Below are positions 1 to 13,000 of a DNA stretch of 64,000 nt, in pieces; position 1 is the first letter of the stretch, and the number at the start of each line of letters is the position of its first letter. A program made the position numbers and the translations under genes. This DNA comes from Mercenaria mercenaria (Eukaryota > Mollusca > Bivalvia > Venerida > Veneridae), in contig NC_069367.1 in the NCBI RefSeq assembly GCF_021730395.1, forward strand, positions 67,193,501-67,257,500, read 5' to 3'. A model generated the notes under the pieces. It saw nothing but the letters and a program-made list of their open reading frames with translations, had not been told where the DNA came from and did no database searches.

Positions 1-59
1 TTTTTTGCCATTGAAAGAAGCGTGGTCATACGGTGATAATTATTTTACTGATGAATCAT

Positions 60-130
60 TGCTTTCGCATACAAAATGGCGCGTGGAGAAAGCGCCACTT
101 CCGGTAAACGAGATCTCGTTTTTTTGTCAC
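60..130 (+). promoter_or_regulatory. Possible TATA-less promoter-like patch
   Basis: A short CpG-containing stretch in AT-rich surroundings holds a YY1-like AAAATGGCG (71-80), an ETS-like ACTTCCGG (about 97-104) and the palindrome CGAGATCTCG (109-118). This combination is common in TATA-less animal promoters. It lies about 6.8 kb upstream of the transporter start codon, so it could serve an upstream non-coding exon of that gene. No transcript evidence is visible. Confidence 0.2.
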
Positions 131-542
131 GGGAGGTTGGCGAGATTTGCTCTATATGCCTTTCAAGTTGCCAATCTATTTATTTTTATAGCTCTTTGTT
201 TAGATTGATTACATATGAAATAAACAAATTATAGTTAAATCACTGTTAATTATTTGTAAATATGTTCAACTAACACGAACAAATGGTATAAATGAATTGT
301 ATTGGTTGTATGCCTTATTTGTTTCTATATGATATCTCCAACTAACATGAGCCTATACAACCCTCTATGTTTTAATTACCTATAGATCTCAACTACGACC
401 CGGTATTTTACTATCCTATGTTAACTTATTTATCCTCTCCAAGGTAGCAGAGCTTTCAAGGAGAACACTGATAATAAGTTAAGATAGTCTGTAAAGTCCC
501 AATTAATTTCTCTAATAATTATTCTTCTGCTTCGACCTTTCG

Positions 543-1313
543 CAGGGGTGTGGAATTCCTATGTCCGACTTTTCCGACTCGGGACTTTTTGACGGCGGAC
601 AAGTGAGTTTTCGCATTCCGTTTGTCCACGGACAAGCACAGATTTTCTGGTTTGAAATGAAAAAAGGAAAGAAAAATTTAGAAACGCTGAATAGTGCTTC
701 AAGTTTATGGAGTTTGTGAAAGAATTTGACGTACGAAACGGATTTCTCCAGTTTTGGGAAAACCAAACTGCGTCTAAATTTAGCAGCTCTTTCTCTGCAT
801 TGTGATTGGTTCCCTGTCAAGATCTCGCGTGAATTTTGCCCACGGTAACTCGGCGATTAGAAACCGGACAATTATCACTAAGTTTTAAACAAATTCGTTG
901 TTACAACTTCGTCTGCAAACAAAAATGGAAGTCAACAGTCAAAGCACAAAGAGCTAGCTAGTACGAGTCAGGAAGTTTCATGTTTTTTTCTAACAGTCAG
1001 AAAGTGCCATGCTTTCTCACATGAGTTCACATGGCATGATGAGCAGTCTTTTAGGTATTTCTGTTGAATGTTTGATGGCCTCGCGGACGAACACAAGCTA
1101 AAGTGTCAAAGCTTATTTTTATAACAGCTACAGTATTACACTTTATTGTGTTTGCTTTTGTTACTACTTGTAGATTATTGTCAAAAATAAAGAATTATTT
1201 GCATGCTAAAATGTTGAAAATCCGGGCAAGTAAGTTTTGACTGCGGACAAGTAGATTTTTAAGTCTCGTTTGTCCGTGGACAAGTGAAAAATATTGGGAT
1301 TTCCACACCCCTG
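543..1313. mobile_element. hAT-type non-autonomous DNA transposon (MITE)
   Basis: The ends form terminal inverted repeats: CAGGGGTGTGGAATTCC at the left, and the right end reads CAGGGGTGTGGAAATCC on the minus strand. An 8-bp target duplication flanks it (ACCTTTCG at 535-542, ACCTTTCA at 1314-1321, 7 of 8 matching). CAGGG ends with an 8-bp duplication are the hAT signature. Subterminal GGACAAGT/GTCCGTGGACAAG motifs recur near both ends. No transposase is encoded in its 771 bp. Confidence 0.8.
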
Positions 1314-1911
1314 ACCTTTCATCTCCAGTGCCTGGGAACCGTCTGATTTCTCAAGACGTTCTGCCGTACTTAAATGACAAACATCACGTGACAATCCTCA
1401 TACTATTTTCTGAGTGGTTAGCCATATCAACACTATTCTCATTAATAAGTGTTTAATGACTGCTTAATATTTCAATGAGCTTTCTGTCAGAGTACGGCAA
1501 TTTGCACTACTAGTTTCTTACGACAGCTCTATACATTTTAATGTATGAATTTATACTACAAAACTTTATTATTTTGGTAGAAGAAGGTAGTTTATAAAGT
1601 ATACAAACCTTATCGATAGAGAGATCACTGTTTCTGCTTGGTCATTCAAACTACAAATGGCGAGAAATAAATCAAGGGAAGTAATTCTTACTATCCGGGT
1701 TACAAAAGCATAAAATTGCCTCGCTGACATTTTTTGAATGTATATTTTGTGTTTTGTTTCCAAAAAGGTCATAAAATACTAGACAGACTTGTAAACTTGC
1801 TTCAGTAAATTTAAAATAAATATCAGGCCTTTTTTTCATCATTTTGGGATTGCTACCATCACCAATTAAAATTTGCAGATATCATTTTCAGCATTCATAT
1901 TAATTTCATGA
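1314..1911. other. Non-coding stretch, nothing recognised
   Basis: AT-rich sequence with no coding exon, no clear repeat family and no long inverted repeat that I can support. Confidence 0.4.
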
Positions 1912-2160
1912 TTTTTAGCTCACCTGAGTACAAAGTGCTTCTAGTGAGCTTGTAGGATCATCGGATGTCTGTACAGTTGTTGTCCATCTTCCGTCCTTTC
2001 GTCAACCAAAATGTGTTTTAAAAACATCTGCCCTGAAGTCATTGTGCCAGTTTCAACCAAACTTCACAGGAGTGTTCCTGTTCAGATGCCTTCATTTTGC
2101 CCAATAGGATCTTTCTTGCACAACAAAGTTAGAATGGAGATGTACAAGCAGTTTTAAAAC
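1912..2160 (+). mobile_element. Decayed 5' end of a TTTTTAGCTCACCTG-type element
   Basis: The start TTTTTAGCTCACCTGAGTAC followed by AAAGTGCTTCTAGTGAGC matches, with decay, the 5' hairpin of the much better preserved copies at 38452 and 42391. The text that follows resembles the 'accaaacttcacaggagtg' core of those families. I could not find a matching 3' terminus, so the end is approximate. Confidence 0.45.
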
Positions 2161-2349
2161 CTGCCTTTTGGTTTAGATTGATGAAATACATTTAATCTTC
2201 GTATCTACCAGTTACAAATGTCAATGTATAATTAGCAAATTTATTGAACTTAGCAGAAATACTACTCTCATAGTTAAGGTTGGTAATTAAAAATTTTTAT
2301 TCAACAATTTTAATGAAATTGACATTTCAAATACCATCTATCTCTATGT

Positions 2350-2715
2350 AACGGGTATTTTTCTTCATGAAACTTGGATCAAATGATCAACTCATTAAGA
2401 GGATGTGCAGAACTCATGAGTCAGCTATGTTGGTTCAAGGTCAAGGTCACAACTCAAGGTCATTTCCTGTCCCTTCCTTTTCTGCTAAACCACTTGAAGG
2501 ATATTTGGTCAAGTGTTCACCTTATTTAGATGGTTTGCAAAATCCATGAGTCAGCCTTGCAGTCTCAAGGTCAAGGTCACAACTTAAGGTATTGATGTCG
2601 TCATACATGGACTATAAGATATACTTAATGTCAATGCTTCCACCTAATGCCATCATCCTTTCCACTATCCATAACAGTGGTGGGGGATATAGCTGTCTTT
2701 CAGACTGCCTTGTCA
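2350..2715 (+). repeat. 5'-truncated copy of the 'AATCCCC' tandem-core family
   Basis: About two monomers of the roughly 155-bp unit that is best preserved at 9867-11208 (CATGAAACTTGGATCAAATG, TGAGTCAGC, TCAAGGTCAAGGTCACAA). It ends with the family's 3' tail: 'ccactatccataacagtgg', then GTCTTTCAGAC and TGCCTTGT. The 5' hairpin is missing. Confidence 0.65.
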
Positions 2716-3221
2716 AAAATGTTGTTGGGCGGGTTAGCATGTGGATGGCCTCAATAACTTAAGTTTTAAATGTCTGATTGCATTGAAACTTTATAGGTAG
2801 CTTGCATAGAGACAGAGTTAGTGCATATGAGTTCACTATAATCAAAGTGAAGGCCACTGTTACTTAAAATAGAAGGAAAAAAAAAACTGTTTCTGCTCAA
2901 TAACTTTTGTTGGCATTGATGTATTGAAATTTAACTTGGCCTATCGGTTACTTATAAAAAACAAAGATTGCGATTGTCTATATGGGATCACTAGGGTCAA
3001 GTTCAAGGTCAATATTACTTGATTAATCTGCATACCTAAAAAATTCCACTGTGGTACGGTGGTCTAGACCGTTGGTCTTTTGTACATTTTGTAATGTCAA
3101 ACAGATGGGTCCCACTTAAAATCTCGTTCCAGCCTAGCTTTATTTTGTATTAAAAAAGAGTCATTCCAATGCTGTAGGGTCAAGGTCAAAGTCACAGTTA
3201 CTAAAAATAGAAATAGGAAAA

Positions 3222-3440
3222 GCCCGCCAGCTTAGCTTAATAGGGAGAGCGCCGATCTACAGATTGCGTGGGAATCCAATCGTCCTCCACCTCTAATTCA
3301 TATGGGAAAGTTGGCAGTTACTTGTGGGGAACAGGTTTGTACTGGTACAGAATCCAAAACCCTGGTTTGCTTTTAAAACTGCCCGTCGTTACATAACTGA
3401 AATACTGTTAAAAAACGGCATTAAACCAAAAAAAAAAAAA
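3222..3440 (+). mobile_element. tRNA-derived SINE with poly-A tail
   Basis: The head resembles a tRNA, with an A-box-like TAGCTTAATAGGGAGAG at about 3233-3249 and a weaker B-box-like GGGAATCCAATC. The body contains ACTGGTACAGAATCC and ends GACTGAAATACTG-like, then ACGGCATTAAACC and 14 A. Six-base direct repeats GGAAAA (3216-3221 and 3441-3446) flank it and look like target duplications. The tail resembles SINEs I associate with bivalves (RUDI/V or Meta types), but that family name is from memory. Confidence 0.7.
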
Positions 3441-3790
3441 GGAAAACAAAGTATTCACGCTGATCATCAGAAAGGTTGTTTCCACTTTAAGTAAGGATTT
3501 ACACATTGTGTAAAGCAAACTTATATAAACAACTGGCTTTGGGTTGTATATAAGGGTCACTGTAACTAAAGATAGAAACATGGTTTCTGCTCAGTATTTT
3601 TAGTTTGGGTACACCTATTATTAGCAAGCATTGTGTGTATAGTGTTTATCAAAGACAAAGTTTAGGCATGTATTTACGGGTCACTTAAGTCAAAGTTGGA
3701 AAGTTCCACCCTGGCACAGTGACAGTGTACAATAAGGTCGAAAAGGATGGGTTTCAGTTATATCCTAGTCTGGGCCTTTCTTCCCCCCAC

Positions 3791-4650
3791 CTTTTAGCTC
3801 GACTATACGAAGTATGGAGAGCTATCCTACTCAACCCGGCGTTGGCGTCCTTCCGTGTCCGCACTTTGGTCAAAATTTTGATGCACTTTCTCTATATCTT
3901 TGTTATTACTTGATGGATTTGCTTCAAACATAAAATAATTGTTCATCATCACCACCTATATCATTTGACACAAGGGCCATACCCATACACCTGTATTTTA
4001 TGAGTTATCCCCCCTTTGTACTTAAAATTTCAGGTTAAAGTTTTGATGCACTTTCACTTTATCTCTGTTATTTCCAAATGGATTTGATTCAAACTTAGAA
4101 TAGTTGTACTACATCATAATCCACATCATATGATACAAGGGCCATAACCCTTCCACCAGTAATTCATGAATTATGCCCCCTTTTTACTTAGAATTTCAAG
4201 TTGATTATGGTGCACTTTCACTATATCTGTCATTACTTAATGAATTTGATTAACACTTAAATTAGTTTTTCCAGATTGTCATCCTCATCATATGGCATAA
4301 GGTCAGTCACTCTGGCACAAATGTTTTATGAGTTATACCCCCTATTTACTTAGAGTTAGTTTAATTTTGATGCTTTTTATATCTGTGCTGTTGCTAAATG
4401 GATTTAATCAAGCATAAAATGGTTGTTCCACATCATCAGTCTTATCATACAACACAAGTTCGATAATGCCGGCACCAGTACGTTCTGAGTTATGCCCTCT
4501 TTTTACTAATAGAATTTCCGGTTCAAGTTGCGATGCACTTTTGCTGTTTTACTAAATAGATTTGATTAAAACTTAAAATAGTTGTTTCGAATTATTGGCC
4601 TCATGATATGACACATGGTGCATTACTTTTGCAGAAGTTTTCCATGAATT
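3791..4650 (+). repeat. Tandem-core element beginning TTTTAGCTCGACTA
   Basis: Begins with the inverted repeat AGCTCGACTATACGAAGTAT..GAGAGCT, followed by about five copies of a 155-165-bp unit marked by 'gatgcactttc', 'ggatttgattcaaac' and 'atgagttatgccccctttttactta'. This is a separate family from the TTTAGCTCACC elements, but the plan is the same: 5' hairpin, then a tandem core. The 3' end was not resolved. Confidence 0.6.
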
Positions 4651-5192
4651 ATGTTCCTTTTATACTGATTTAATTTTTTGAGACTTAAGCTATTGTCCAA
4701 TATCTTCATCCACACTCCAGTGACAGCTCCAGCTTCCTCAGATGTACCCAAATTCACTGTCCAGCATCGAAATTTCCTGTCTCCTGTGACAGCTATTGTT
4801 TGTTTTAAAATAAAAGTCATTTAGATGCCACTGGGTCAAGATCAAGGTCACAGTCACTAAAATAGATAAACAATTTTCACAGAATCAACAAGTTGCATTG
4901 AAAATTAGTGTGTTGATAGCTTGCATGGCGACAGAGTTTGGGATTTTGCTTTTGGGGTCACTAGGGTCAAGGTCAATGTTACTAAAGATAGAAAACACAG
5001 CTAATAACTAATGACTTGAGTCAGTTATGACGAATGGCAATGAAGCATCTATGCTTGTTGTATCTGTACTTCTGATTATCATGACTGGATGCAGTCTAAT
5101 ATTCATAATAGAACATGACCCTGTTTTAAACAGAACATGATGGTGTGATGCAAAGTTCGAAACCTACTTTTTATGGAATTTCCATGTTTCTT

Positions 5193-6552
5193 ATTAGCTC
5201 ACCTGAGACCAGGGCTCATGGTGCGTCGTGCGTCCGTCAACGTTTTCTAAAAAAATCTTCTCCTAGAAAACCACTGGGCAGAATTACACCAAACCACAGG
5301 AATGATCCTTGGGTGGCCCCCTTTCAAAATTTTTCAAAGAATTGAATTCCATGCAGAACTCTGGTTGCCATGGCAACCGAAAGAAAAACTTTAAAAAACT
5401 TCTTGTCCAAAACCTCAAGGCATAGAGCCTATATATTTGGCATGTGACATCATCTTAAGGTTCTCTATCAAGATTGTTCCCCTGGGGTGAAAAGAAACCC
5501 TGGCCTGGGGGTCACAAGTTTTACATAGACTTTTATAGGAAAAGACTTTAAAAATCTTCTTGTCTAAAACCACAAGACCTAGGCCTTTGATATTTTGTAT
5601 GTAAAATTGCCTTGTGGTCCTCTACCAAAATTGTTCAAATTATGCCCCTTTGGTGAAAAGAGGCCCTGCTACGGGCGGTCTCAAGTTTTACATAGACTTT
5701 TATAGGAAAAGACTTTAAAAATCTTCTTGTCTAAAACCACAAGACCTAGGCCTTTGATATTTTATATGGAACATTATACTAAGCCTTGTGGTCCTCTACC
5801 AAAATTGTTCAAATTATGCCCCTGGGGTGAAAAGAGGTCCTGCCCTGGGGGTACCAAGATTAACATAGGGAAAAAAGTTAAGGATCTTCTTGTCTAAAAG
5901 TTCAAGGCCTAGACCTTTGATATTTGGTATGTAGCATAGCCTAGTGGATCTCTAACAAGATTGTTCAAATTATGCCCCAGGGGTGAAAAGAGGCCCTGCC
6001 CTTGGGGTCACTTGTTATATGAGTTGTATAGGAAAACTTAAAAAATTATCGGATCATATTTCCTAGACTGTTTTATTATAATTACCAGATGACCCCAAGT
6101 GATTAGGGATCACTTGACTGTGACCTTGACCTGCAGACCTACTTTCTTGATTTTTAAGATACAGCCTTGAAATTTGGAAGACATGTACAGTTTAGCACAC
6201 TGATCTTAAAACTATCTTTCAGTGACCATGAATATGACCTACTGACCTACTTTCTTGTTTTTTTTTTAATATACAGCCTTGAAATTTTTATGACATGTAC
6301 ATTTTAGCACACCAATTATAAAACTGACTTTCAGTGACCATGAATGTGACCAACTGACCTACTTTTTTTTTTTAGATACAGCCTTGGATGACATGTACAG
6401 TTTTGCATGCTGATCTTAAAACTGACTTTCAGTGTCCATAAATGTGACCTACTGACCTACTTTCTTAATATTTTAGCATCAGTTTGACATTTGTAACATG
6501 TAACTCATATTACTTAGGTGAGCGATCCAGAGTCATCATGATCCTCTTGTTT
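5193..6552 (+). mobile_element. Helitron/Helentron-like non-autonomous element, X-box subfamily
   Basis: The 5' end is TTAGCTCACCTGAGACCAGG with a hairpin. The 3' end is AGGTGAGCGATCCAGAG, then the hairpin ATCATGAT and CCTCTTGTTTT. The first and last parts hold the subterminal inverted repeat GCTCACCT/AGGTGAGC. The core has about 190-bp units ('ataggaaaagactttaaaaatcttcttgtctaaaacc..cctaggcctttgatatttt') and then a second unit type ('agtgaccatgaatgtgacctactgacctac'). A perfect palindrome GGTTGCCATGGCAACC sits at 5363-5378. Confidence 0.7.
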
Positions 6553-6958
6553 TACTCTTAATAACTTGTCTGCTTTTATTGTTAAATGTGTTAATAAAAA
6601 TTGACAAAAGATATTTTTGGATCAGATAAGCATGTATATGTGGTTATCTCTTGATGTCATGGCTAAATTTTTATTGCAGCTGCTTGTGAAAATGTAAATG
6701 GATTTCCTATACTTTGTTGACTTTAATCTGTAATTAAAATTTACTGGATAACCCAACAGTATCTATTTCATTGAACTGATCTTTTCAGATTAAGTGTTGA
6801 TGAACACTGTCATGGTTTTAGTGATTAGTGTATTGGCTACAGAATAGTACTAGGGGCTTAAGAAAGAGTTACAAGTACTGTACCTTAGAGATTCAACCTT
6901 CAGCCATAGAATCAAAGGGAAGCAACTTTGAAGTAAAGTTCCCTCCAGCTTAACAGAA

Positions 6959-7016
6959 ATGCCAGATAATCAGGGTGTGCCAGTTGACTGTGGATGGGCA
7001 TGGGTTATTGTCATTG
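6959..7016 (+). CDS. Transporter exon 1 (start codon, TM1 signature)
   Basis: Encodes MPDNQGVPVDCGWAWVIVI and the first base of the next codon. It contains the family's TM1 motif in the variant form DCGWAW. Donor GTAAGT follows at 7017. A polypyrimidine-AG at about 6787 could mark the start of a 5' UTR exon, but this is unproven. Confidence 0.88.
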
Positions 7017-10000
7017 GTAAGTAGTGTTTCTTTCTTACATGATGACAGTATAAAGTTTCAGAGACATAACTTTTGGAATAATGCTTTTGGATTTTACATG
7101 TCATGTCTTTTGTATGTAGAGTGCAGGATGCTATAAACTTTATTCAACTTTTATAATGTAAGAGTCATACATACTGACTTCCAGTCACACTTCTGTATTG
7201 AAGGTGCATTCTCGAAGAGTAATGAGTGCTATTTTACTTACCTGGCATCGCTGTCGCATTCAGGTTAAAGTTTTAGGGCAAGCTTCTCAGTTTAACTATA
7301 CTTTGTGAACTGTTAGCATCAAACTTAACATAGGGGTTGCTCTTGGTAAAGGGCAGACCTCAGATACTTTCAGGTCGGGTAATATAATGGTCACTAGGGT
7401 GAAATTATGAAATATTGTAGTAGTGCTGGATAAAGTTATATGGCAATCTTTTATTTTCATAGCATATTCTTAACTACTGCCCTGTTATCCTCAACTTCAC
7501 ATAAGGGTTGGTTTTGGTAAGGGACAGGCATATGATAGTGAAGGGTCAGGTATAATAAAGGTTAAGGTCACTGGGGTCAAATAATGTAAGAATGCTTGTT
7601 AAAGTTTTATGGCAATCTTCTCAATTTATTTCATAGTTTAGGGTCAGAAATGATAAAGCCCAACATGCCCAAGGTACTGGTCACACTGGGGTTAAATATT
7701 GTAATAGTGCTTGTTAAGGTTTTACATATGTTATGGAAAGTTTCTCAGTATTTTCTTAACTCCTCAAACCTTACATAAGGATTGATCTTAGTAAGGGGCA
7801 GACATCAGATTCTGTTGGTTAAGAGTCAGGTACCTTAAATGGTTAGATTTTGTAATAGTGTTGGTTAAAGGTTTATGACACTCTTCTTTATATTTGACTT
7901 GTAATGTTTCTTAGCTCTGGTATCCCTTATACATCCACTTCTAACCCCAAACTCCTTTTCCTCTGTCCCCCCCCCCCTCCCCACCCAGTGCACACCCTAC
8001 TTCCCTGTCCAAAAAACTTCATAGATTCCCTCATTCCCCACCCTGTTTCCACATACCCTCCTTATCCACAAAAAAAGAAAAACTATTTCAAACATTCCCC
8101 AGCCTATAACCTCATATTATACCCCCTTTCCAACCTTTTGGAATAGTCCTTCTGACAGCTTGTTGTTAATTGCTTTTGCAGTGCCAATCCCTGCTGTTAA
8201 ATATGATTCTACATTTCCCGATAGAAATACAGTCCCCCCAGTTTTTGGACCTAAATTAGTCCCAATCCATAACTCTAGTTTACTGCCATGACAGTCCGTC
8301 CACAGATTCACAAGCAACGACTTTTTAAAATTGGCGTAATTGAAGTACTTCAGTCTTTCAGATAAGATTGATAGCACAATATTGATTTAATGGCATTCTG
8401 AAAAATATTTCTGAATAGAAAAAATTATTCTTGCGCTTGTTTTTGTGTAATACTCCAAATGTCATGTCATGAGCACTTCATATTACCTGAAGAAAGCCAC
8501 CCACTGACCTATTTTATCGGCTTGTTTTTCTCAGTTGGTGACGTCACAGCTTTATTACCGGTACGTCACTATTTGCGCATTTCATTCGCCATCATGTACC
8601 GGTATTGGATAACAGTTAATGGGTAACACACACTCTCAGGCTAATTCTAAGTGTATTAGCACATTATTATTATGCCCCCCCCCCCCCCCCCCCCACCTTC
8701 GAAGAAGGAGGGGTATATTGTTTTGCAGCTGTCAGTCGGTCTGTCCGTAGACCAATCTGTTTTTGGATGATAACTCAAGAATGCTTGGGCCTAGGATCAT
8801 GAAAGTTGATAGGGAGGTTGGTCATGACCAGCAGATGATCCCTATTGATTTTGAGGTCAGTAGGTCAAATGTCAAGGTCACATTGACCCAGAATAATTAA
8901 ACAGTTTCCGGATGATAACTCAAGAACGCTTGGGCCTAGGATAATGAAAGTTGATAGGGAGGCAGATGACCCCTATTGATTTTGAGGTCAGTTGGTCAAA
9001 TGTCAAGGTCACAATGACCTGGAACAGTTAAATGGTTTCCGGATGACAACTCAAGTACGCTTGGGTTTAGGATCATGAAAGTTGAAAGGGAGGTTAGTCA
9101 TGACCAGCAATTGACCCCTATTTATTTTGTGGTCAGTAGGTCAAAGGTCAAGGTCACAGTGACCCAGAACAGTTAAACAGTTTTCAGATGATAACTCAAG
9201 AACGCTTGGTCCTAGGATCATGAAAATTGATAGGGAGGTTGGTCATGACCAGCAGATGACCCATTTTGATTTTGAGGTCAGTTGGCCAAAGGTCAAGGTC
9301 ACAGTGATCCAGAACAATTAAATGGTTTCCGGATGATATCTCAAGAATGCTTGGGTTTAGGATCATGAAAGTTGATATGGAGGTTGGTCATGACCAAGAG
9401 ATGACTCCATATTGATTTTGAGGTCAGTATCTTAAAGGTCAAGGTCACAGTGACCCAGAACAGTTAAACAGTTTCTGGACAATTACTTGAGAACCCTTGG
9501 GCCTAGACTCACGAAACTTAATAGGGAGGTTGGTCATGACTGGCAGATGACCCCTATTGATTTTGATGTCAGTAGGTCAGAGGTCAAGGTCACAGTGTCC
9601 CAAACAGTTAAACCATTTCTGGGTGATGACTCGAAAACACTTAGGCCTAAGATCATGAAAGTTGATAGGGAGGTTGGTTGTATTTTACAATGATCTAACA
9701 CCAAATTACAATACTTGAAAGCAAAACATCTTAAGGAGAGATCTATTTACATCTAATCCCATGTGCTTGTGCTTTCATGAATACATTGGATAAAGTTTTG
9801 TAGACAAATCAAGCACGACTTTACACTGTGCTAAATGCTGTATGTTCTTGCATTTATTTACTAGCTGTTTTTAATCCCCCGCCGTGGTGGAGGGATTATA
9901 GGAATGGTCTGCGTCCGTCCGTCCTTCCGTCCGTAACAAAATCGTGTCCGGTCCATATCTCCTAAACCCCTTGAAGGATTTTCATGAAACTTGGGTCAAA

Positions 10001-13000
10001 TGATCACCTCATCAAGACGATGTGCAGGACCCATGAGTCAGCCTTGTCGGTTCAAGGTCAAGGTCACAACTCAAGGTCAAAGGTTTGAGCCTGCCATTTT
10101 GTGTCCACTCTATATCTCATAAACCCCTTGAAGGAATTTTATAAAACTTTGGTCAAATGATCACCTCATCAAGACGATGTGCAGAACCCATGAGTCAGCC
10201 ATGCCAGCTCAAGGTCAAGGTCACAACTTAGGGTCAAAGGTTTTGAGCCTTCCATTTTGTGTCCGCTCTATATCTTCTAAATTCCTTGAAGGATTTTCAT
10301 GAAACGGGTCAAATGATCACCTCATCAAGACGATGTGCAGAACCCATGGGTCAGCCTTGTCGGCTCAAGGTCAAGGTCACAACTCAAGGTCAAAGGTTTG
10401 AGCCTTCCATTTTGTGTCCGCTCTATATCTCCTAAACCCCTTGAAGGAATTTTATCAAACTTGGGTCAAATGATCACCTCATCAAGACGATGTGCAGAAC
10501 ACATGAGTCAGTCATGCCGGCTCAAGGTCAAGGTCACAACTTAGGGACAAAGGTTTGAGCCTTCCATTTTGTGGTGTCCGCTCTATATCTCCTAAACTCC
10601 TGGAAGGATTTTCATCAAACTTGGGTCAAACAGTCACCTCATCAAGACGATGTGCAGAACTTATGAGTCGGCTCAAGGTCAAGGTCACAACTGAAGGTCA
10701 AACGTTTGAGCCTTCCATTTCGTGTCTGCTCTATATCTCCTAAACCCCTTGAAGGAATTTTATAAAACTTGGGTAAAATGATTACCTCATCAAAACGATA
10801 TGCAGAAATTATGAGTCAACCATGCCAGCTCAAGGTCAAGGTCACAACTAAGGGTCGAAGGTTTGAGCCTTCCATTTTGTGTCCACTCTGTATCTCCTAA
10901 ACCCCTTGAAGGATTTTCATCAAACTTGGGTCAAATGATCACCTCATCAAGAACTCATGAGTCAGCCATGTCAACTCAAGGTCAAGGTCACAACTGAAGG
11001 TCAAAGGTTTCAGCTCTGTATCTCCTAAACCCCTTGAAGGATTTTCATGAAACTCGGTTCAAATGATCACCTCATCAAGACGTTGTGCAGAATTCATGAG
11101 TCAGCCATGTCAGTTCAAGGTCAAAGTCACAGCTAAAATCAAAGGTTTACCCTTTCACTATCCATAGCAGTGGCAGGGGATTTAGCTGTCTTTCAGACTG
11201 CCTTGTTCCATAGGTTTTATGCAGAACATGCTAAACAATGTTTCTGTTCACAAGATAAATGTATGACCTACATCAAATTAGAATATTTCTTTCATTTTTA
11301 CGTGGCTGAGTTGGACGTAATATCAGACTGGAATGAAATGAAAGTGAAAATTACGTCACGAGTTTGACTAGACCTAAATATGCCTTGGCTGCATTGAATA
11401 CATTGTGATATAATGATCTTGACATCTACAGTCTACAAAATCAAAGGTTACCAATGTAAATAAATTATGTCTTTCACCTAGAAGAGCCTGGCATTTTATA
11501 TTTTATTCAACTGGTTTACTAAATTCAGTATGAAAAGATTACACTCATGTAATATCCTCTTGTCATTGATAAATTTCAGGTTACTTCATAGGAATATTCT
11601 GCATGGTCGGGATTGCTAAATCATTTGGTATATTGCTGGTGCAATTTGTTGACTATTTTGACATTCCGGTTGCTATAGCAGCACTGATCATGGGTGTGTC
11701 AGGTGGAGTGTACACATTGGCAGGTATGACTTAATTCAAAGATTCTCATTTGGGGTATCTGTGGCCGAGTGGTTCAGGTACATTAAATCACTTGTCCTGC
11801 ACCGCTATGGGCTCAAAAATCTACTTTGTATGTAGAATTGTTTCATGTTAGGAAGCTATCCGTTTGAGTTGCAGATGCTCTGTGGTTCAGTCTTGGTGAC
11901 CACGTGTGCTTGAAATAGTTTCAAGAGGACATCAGTCTGTGGTTGCCTGCTGTGCTAAAGCTGGAAAGTCATGTCATGTAAAGTGTGTCTAAGCAATTTT
12001 TAAGCTATCAAAATGAAACAAAAGGTTAGATATTGGGAACTGTAATTTATACTATTTTATATATCTCCCTTAAACACAGCAGTGTTCTTTGCCTAAGAAA
12101 ACCTATCCAAAATCACATAGAATAATTGCCTCCACGGTTGGTCAAGTACATCATTGAGTATTATTAGTAAAAGTACCATTTCTTAGTACTCGCCAGTACC
12201 ATGTACTCGCGAAAAAATGTTGGTACTCATATGAGTACTGTGTATTTTTCTATAATATTCAGTACTCATAAGTATTTTCTTGAATGACCCATTTTATTTG
12301 GGAGGGTCAAAGGTCAAGGTCACGGCTTGTGATTGAAAATGGTTTTTGCTCCATAACTGAATAACCATAAGGCCTACAGCTGTCAAACTTTATAGGATGA
12401 TTTAGTCAGTAGTTGATCCCTGTTGCTTCAGGGGTTGGTGGATCAAACATCAGAGTCACTGTCACCTTGAGAGTGAAACAGATTACAGATCATTTGCCTT
12501 TATGTTTTCAAAAAAAAAAGTATCTTCTTCATTACTGATGATATTCATTTGAAACATGTTATACTTGTTTATTGTGATAATGTTCAATTTTATGACAAAT
12601 TGTGTAGCTGTGCAATATTTCCAGAATTTTGCCACTTTTTAAGTTAGAAAATTTGGTGAGAGTTTTAATGAAGTTCAATATCTTCTTCATCGCTTAAGGT
12701 ATTCAATTGAAATTGGCTTACCCTGCCAATAGAGACAATGTACATAAGTGCAACAAGATGCGAAAATCAACTTGCAGTGTTTTCATAGTACCCAATGTAA
12801 CTAAGAAATTTCAAAGTGTAAAATACTGTGATTTTAGCTGGACTACTTGAAATTTTTCAAATAGAAGAGCTTTTGTAATCACCCTTTCTTCAGCATCAGC
12901 GTCCACGTCACAAAGTTTAGATTAAAGTTTTGCATGTAAGCAGGTTTCTCAGTGCCTTTCAAGGGTGGATTCATTATTCTAGGGCCTTCATTTATAAAGA

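Larger units (their letters stand above)
2716..5000 (+). repeat. Diverged tandem repeat of about 160 bp, split by a SINE and a second array
   Basis: Recurring blocks 'atagaaa..ctgtttctgctcaataac', 'gcttgcatggcgacagagtt' and 'gggtcactagggtcaaggtca' appear at 2730-3220, 3460-3740 and 4830-5000. The SINE at 3222 and the array at 3791 interrupt them. Each unit carries GGTCAAGGTCA-type half-site pairs. The copies are old and boundaries are approximate. Confidence 0.5.

Noticed and set aside
8117-8377. 86-codon minus-strand frame in intron 1
   Set aside because: No recognisable motif, no splice signals and no second supporting exon. It is kept only as a note in the spacer entry.
8539-8546. CRE palindrome TGACGTCA as a regulatory site of the transporter
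   Set aside because: A single 8-mer deep in intron 1 with no supporting context. Noted in the spacer entry but not raised to a finding.
9867-11208. CRISPR-like array
   Set aside because: Units are directly tandem without distinct spacers, the host is an animal, and the unit length of about 155 bp does not fit.
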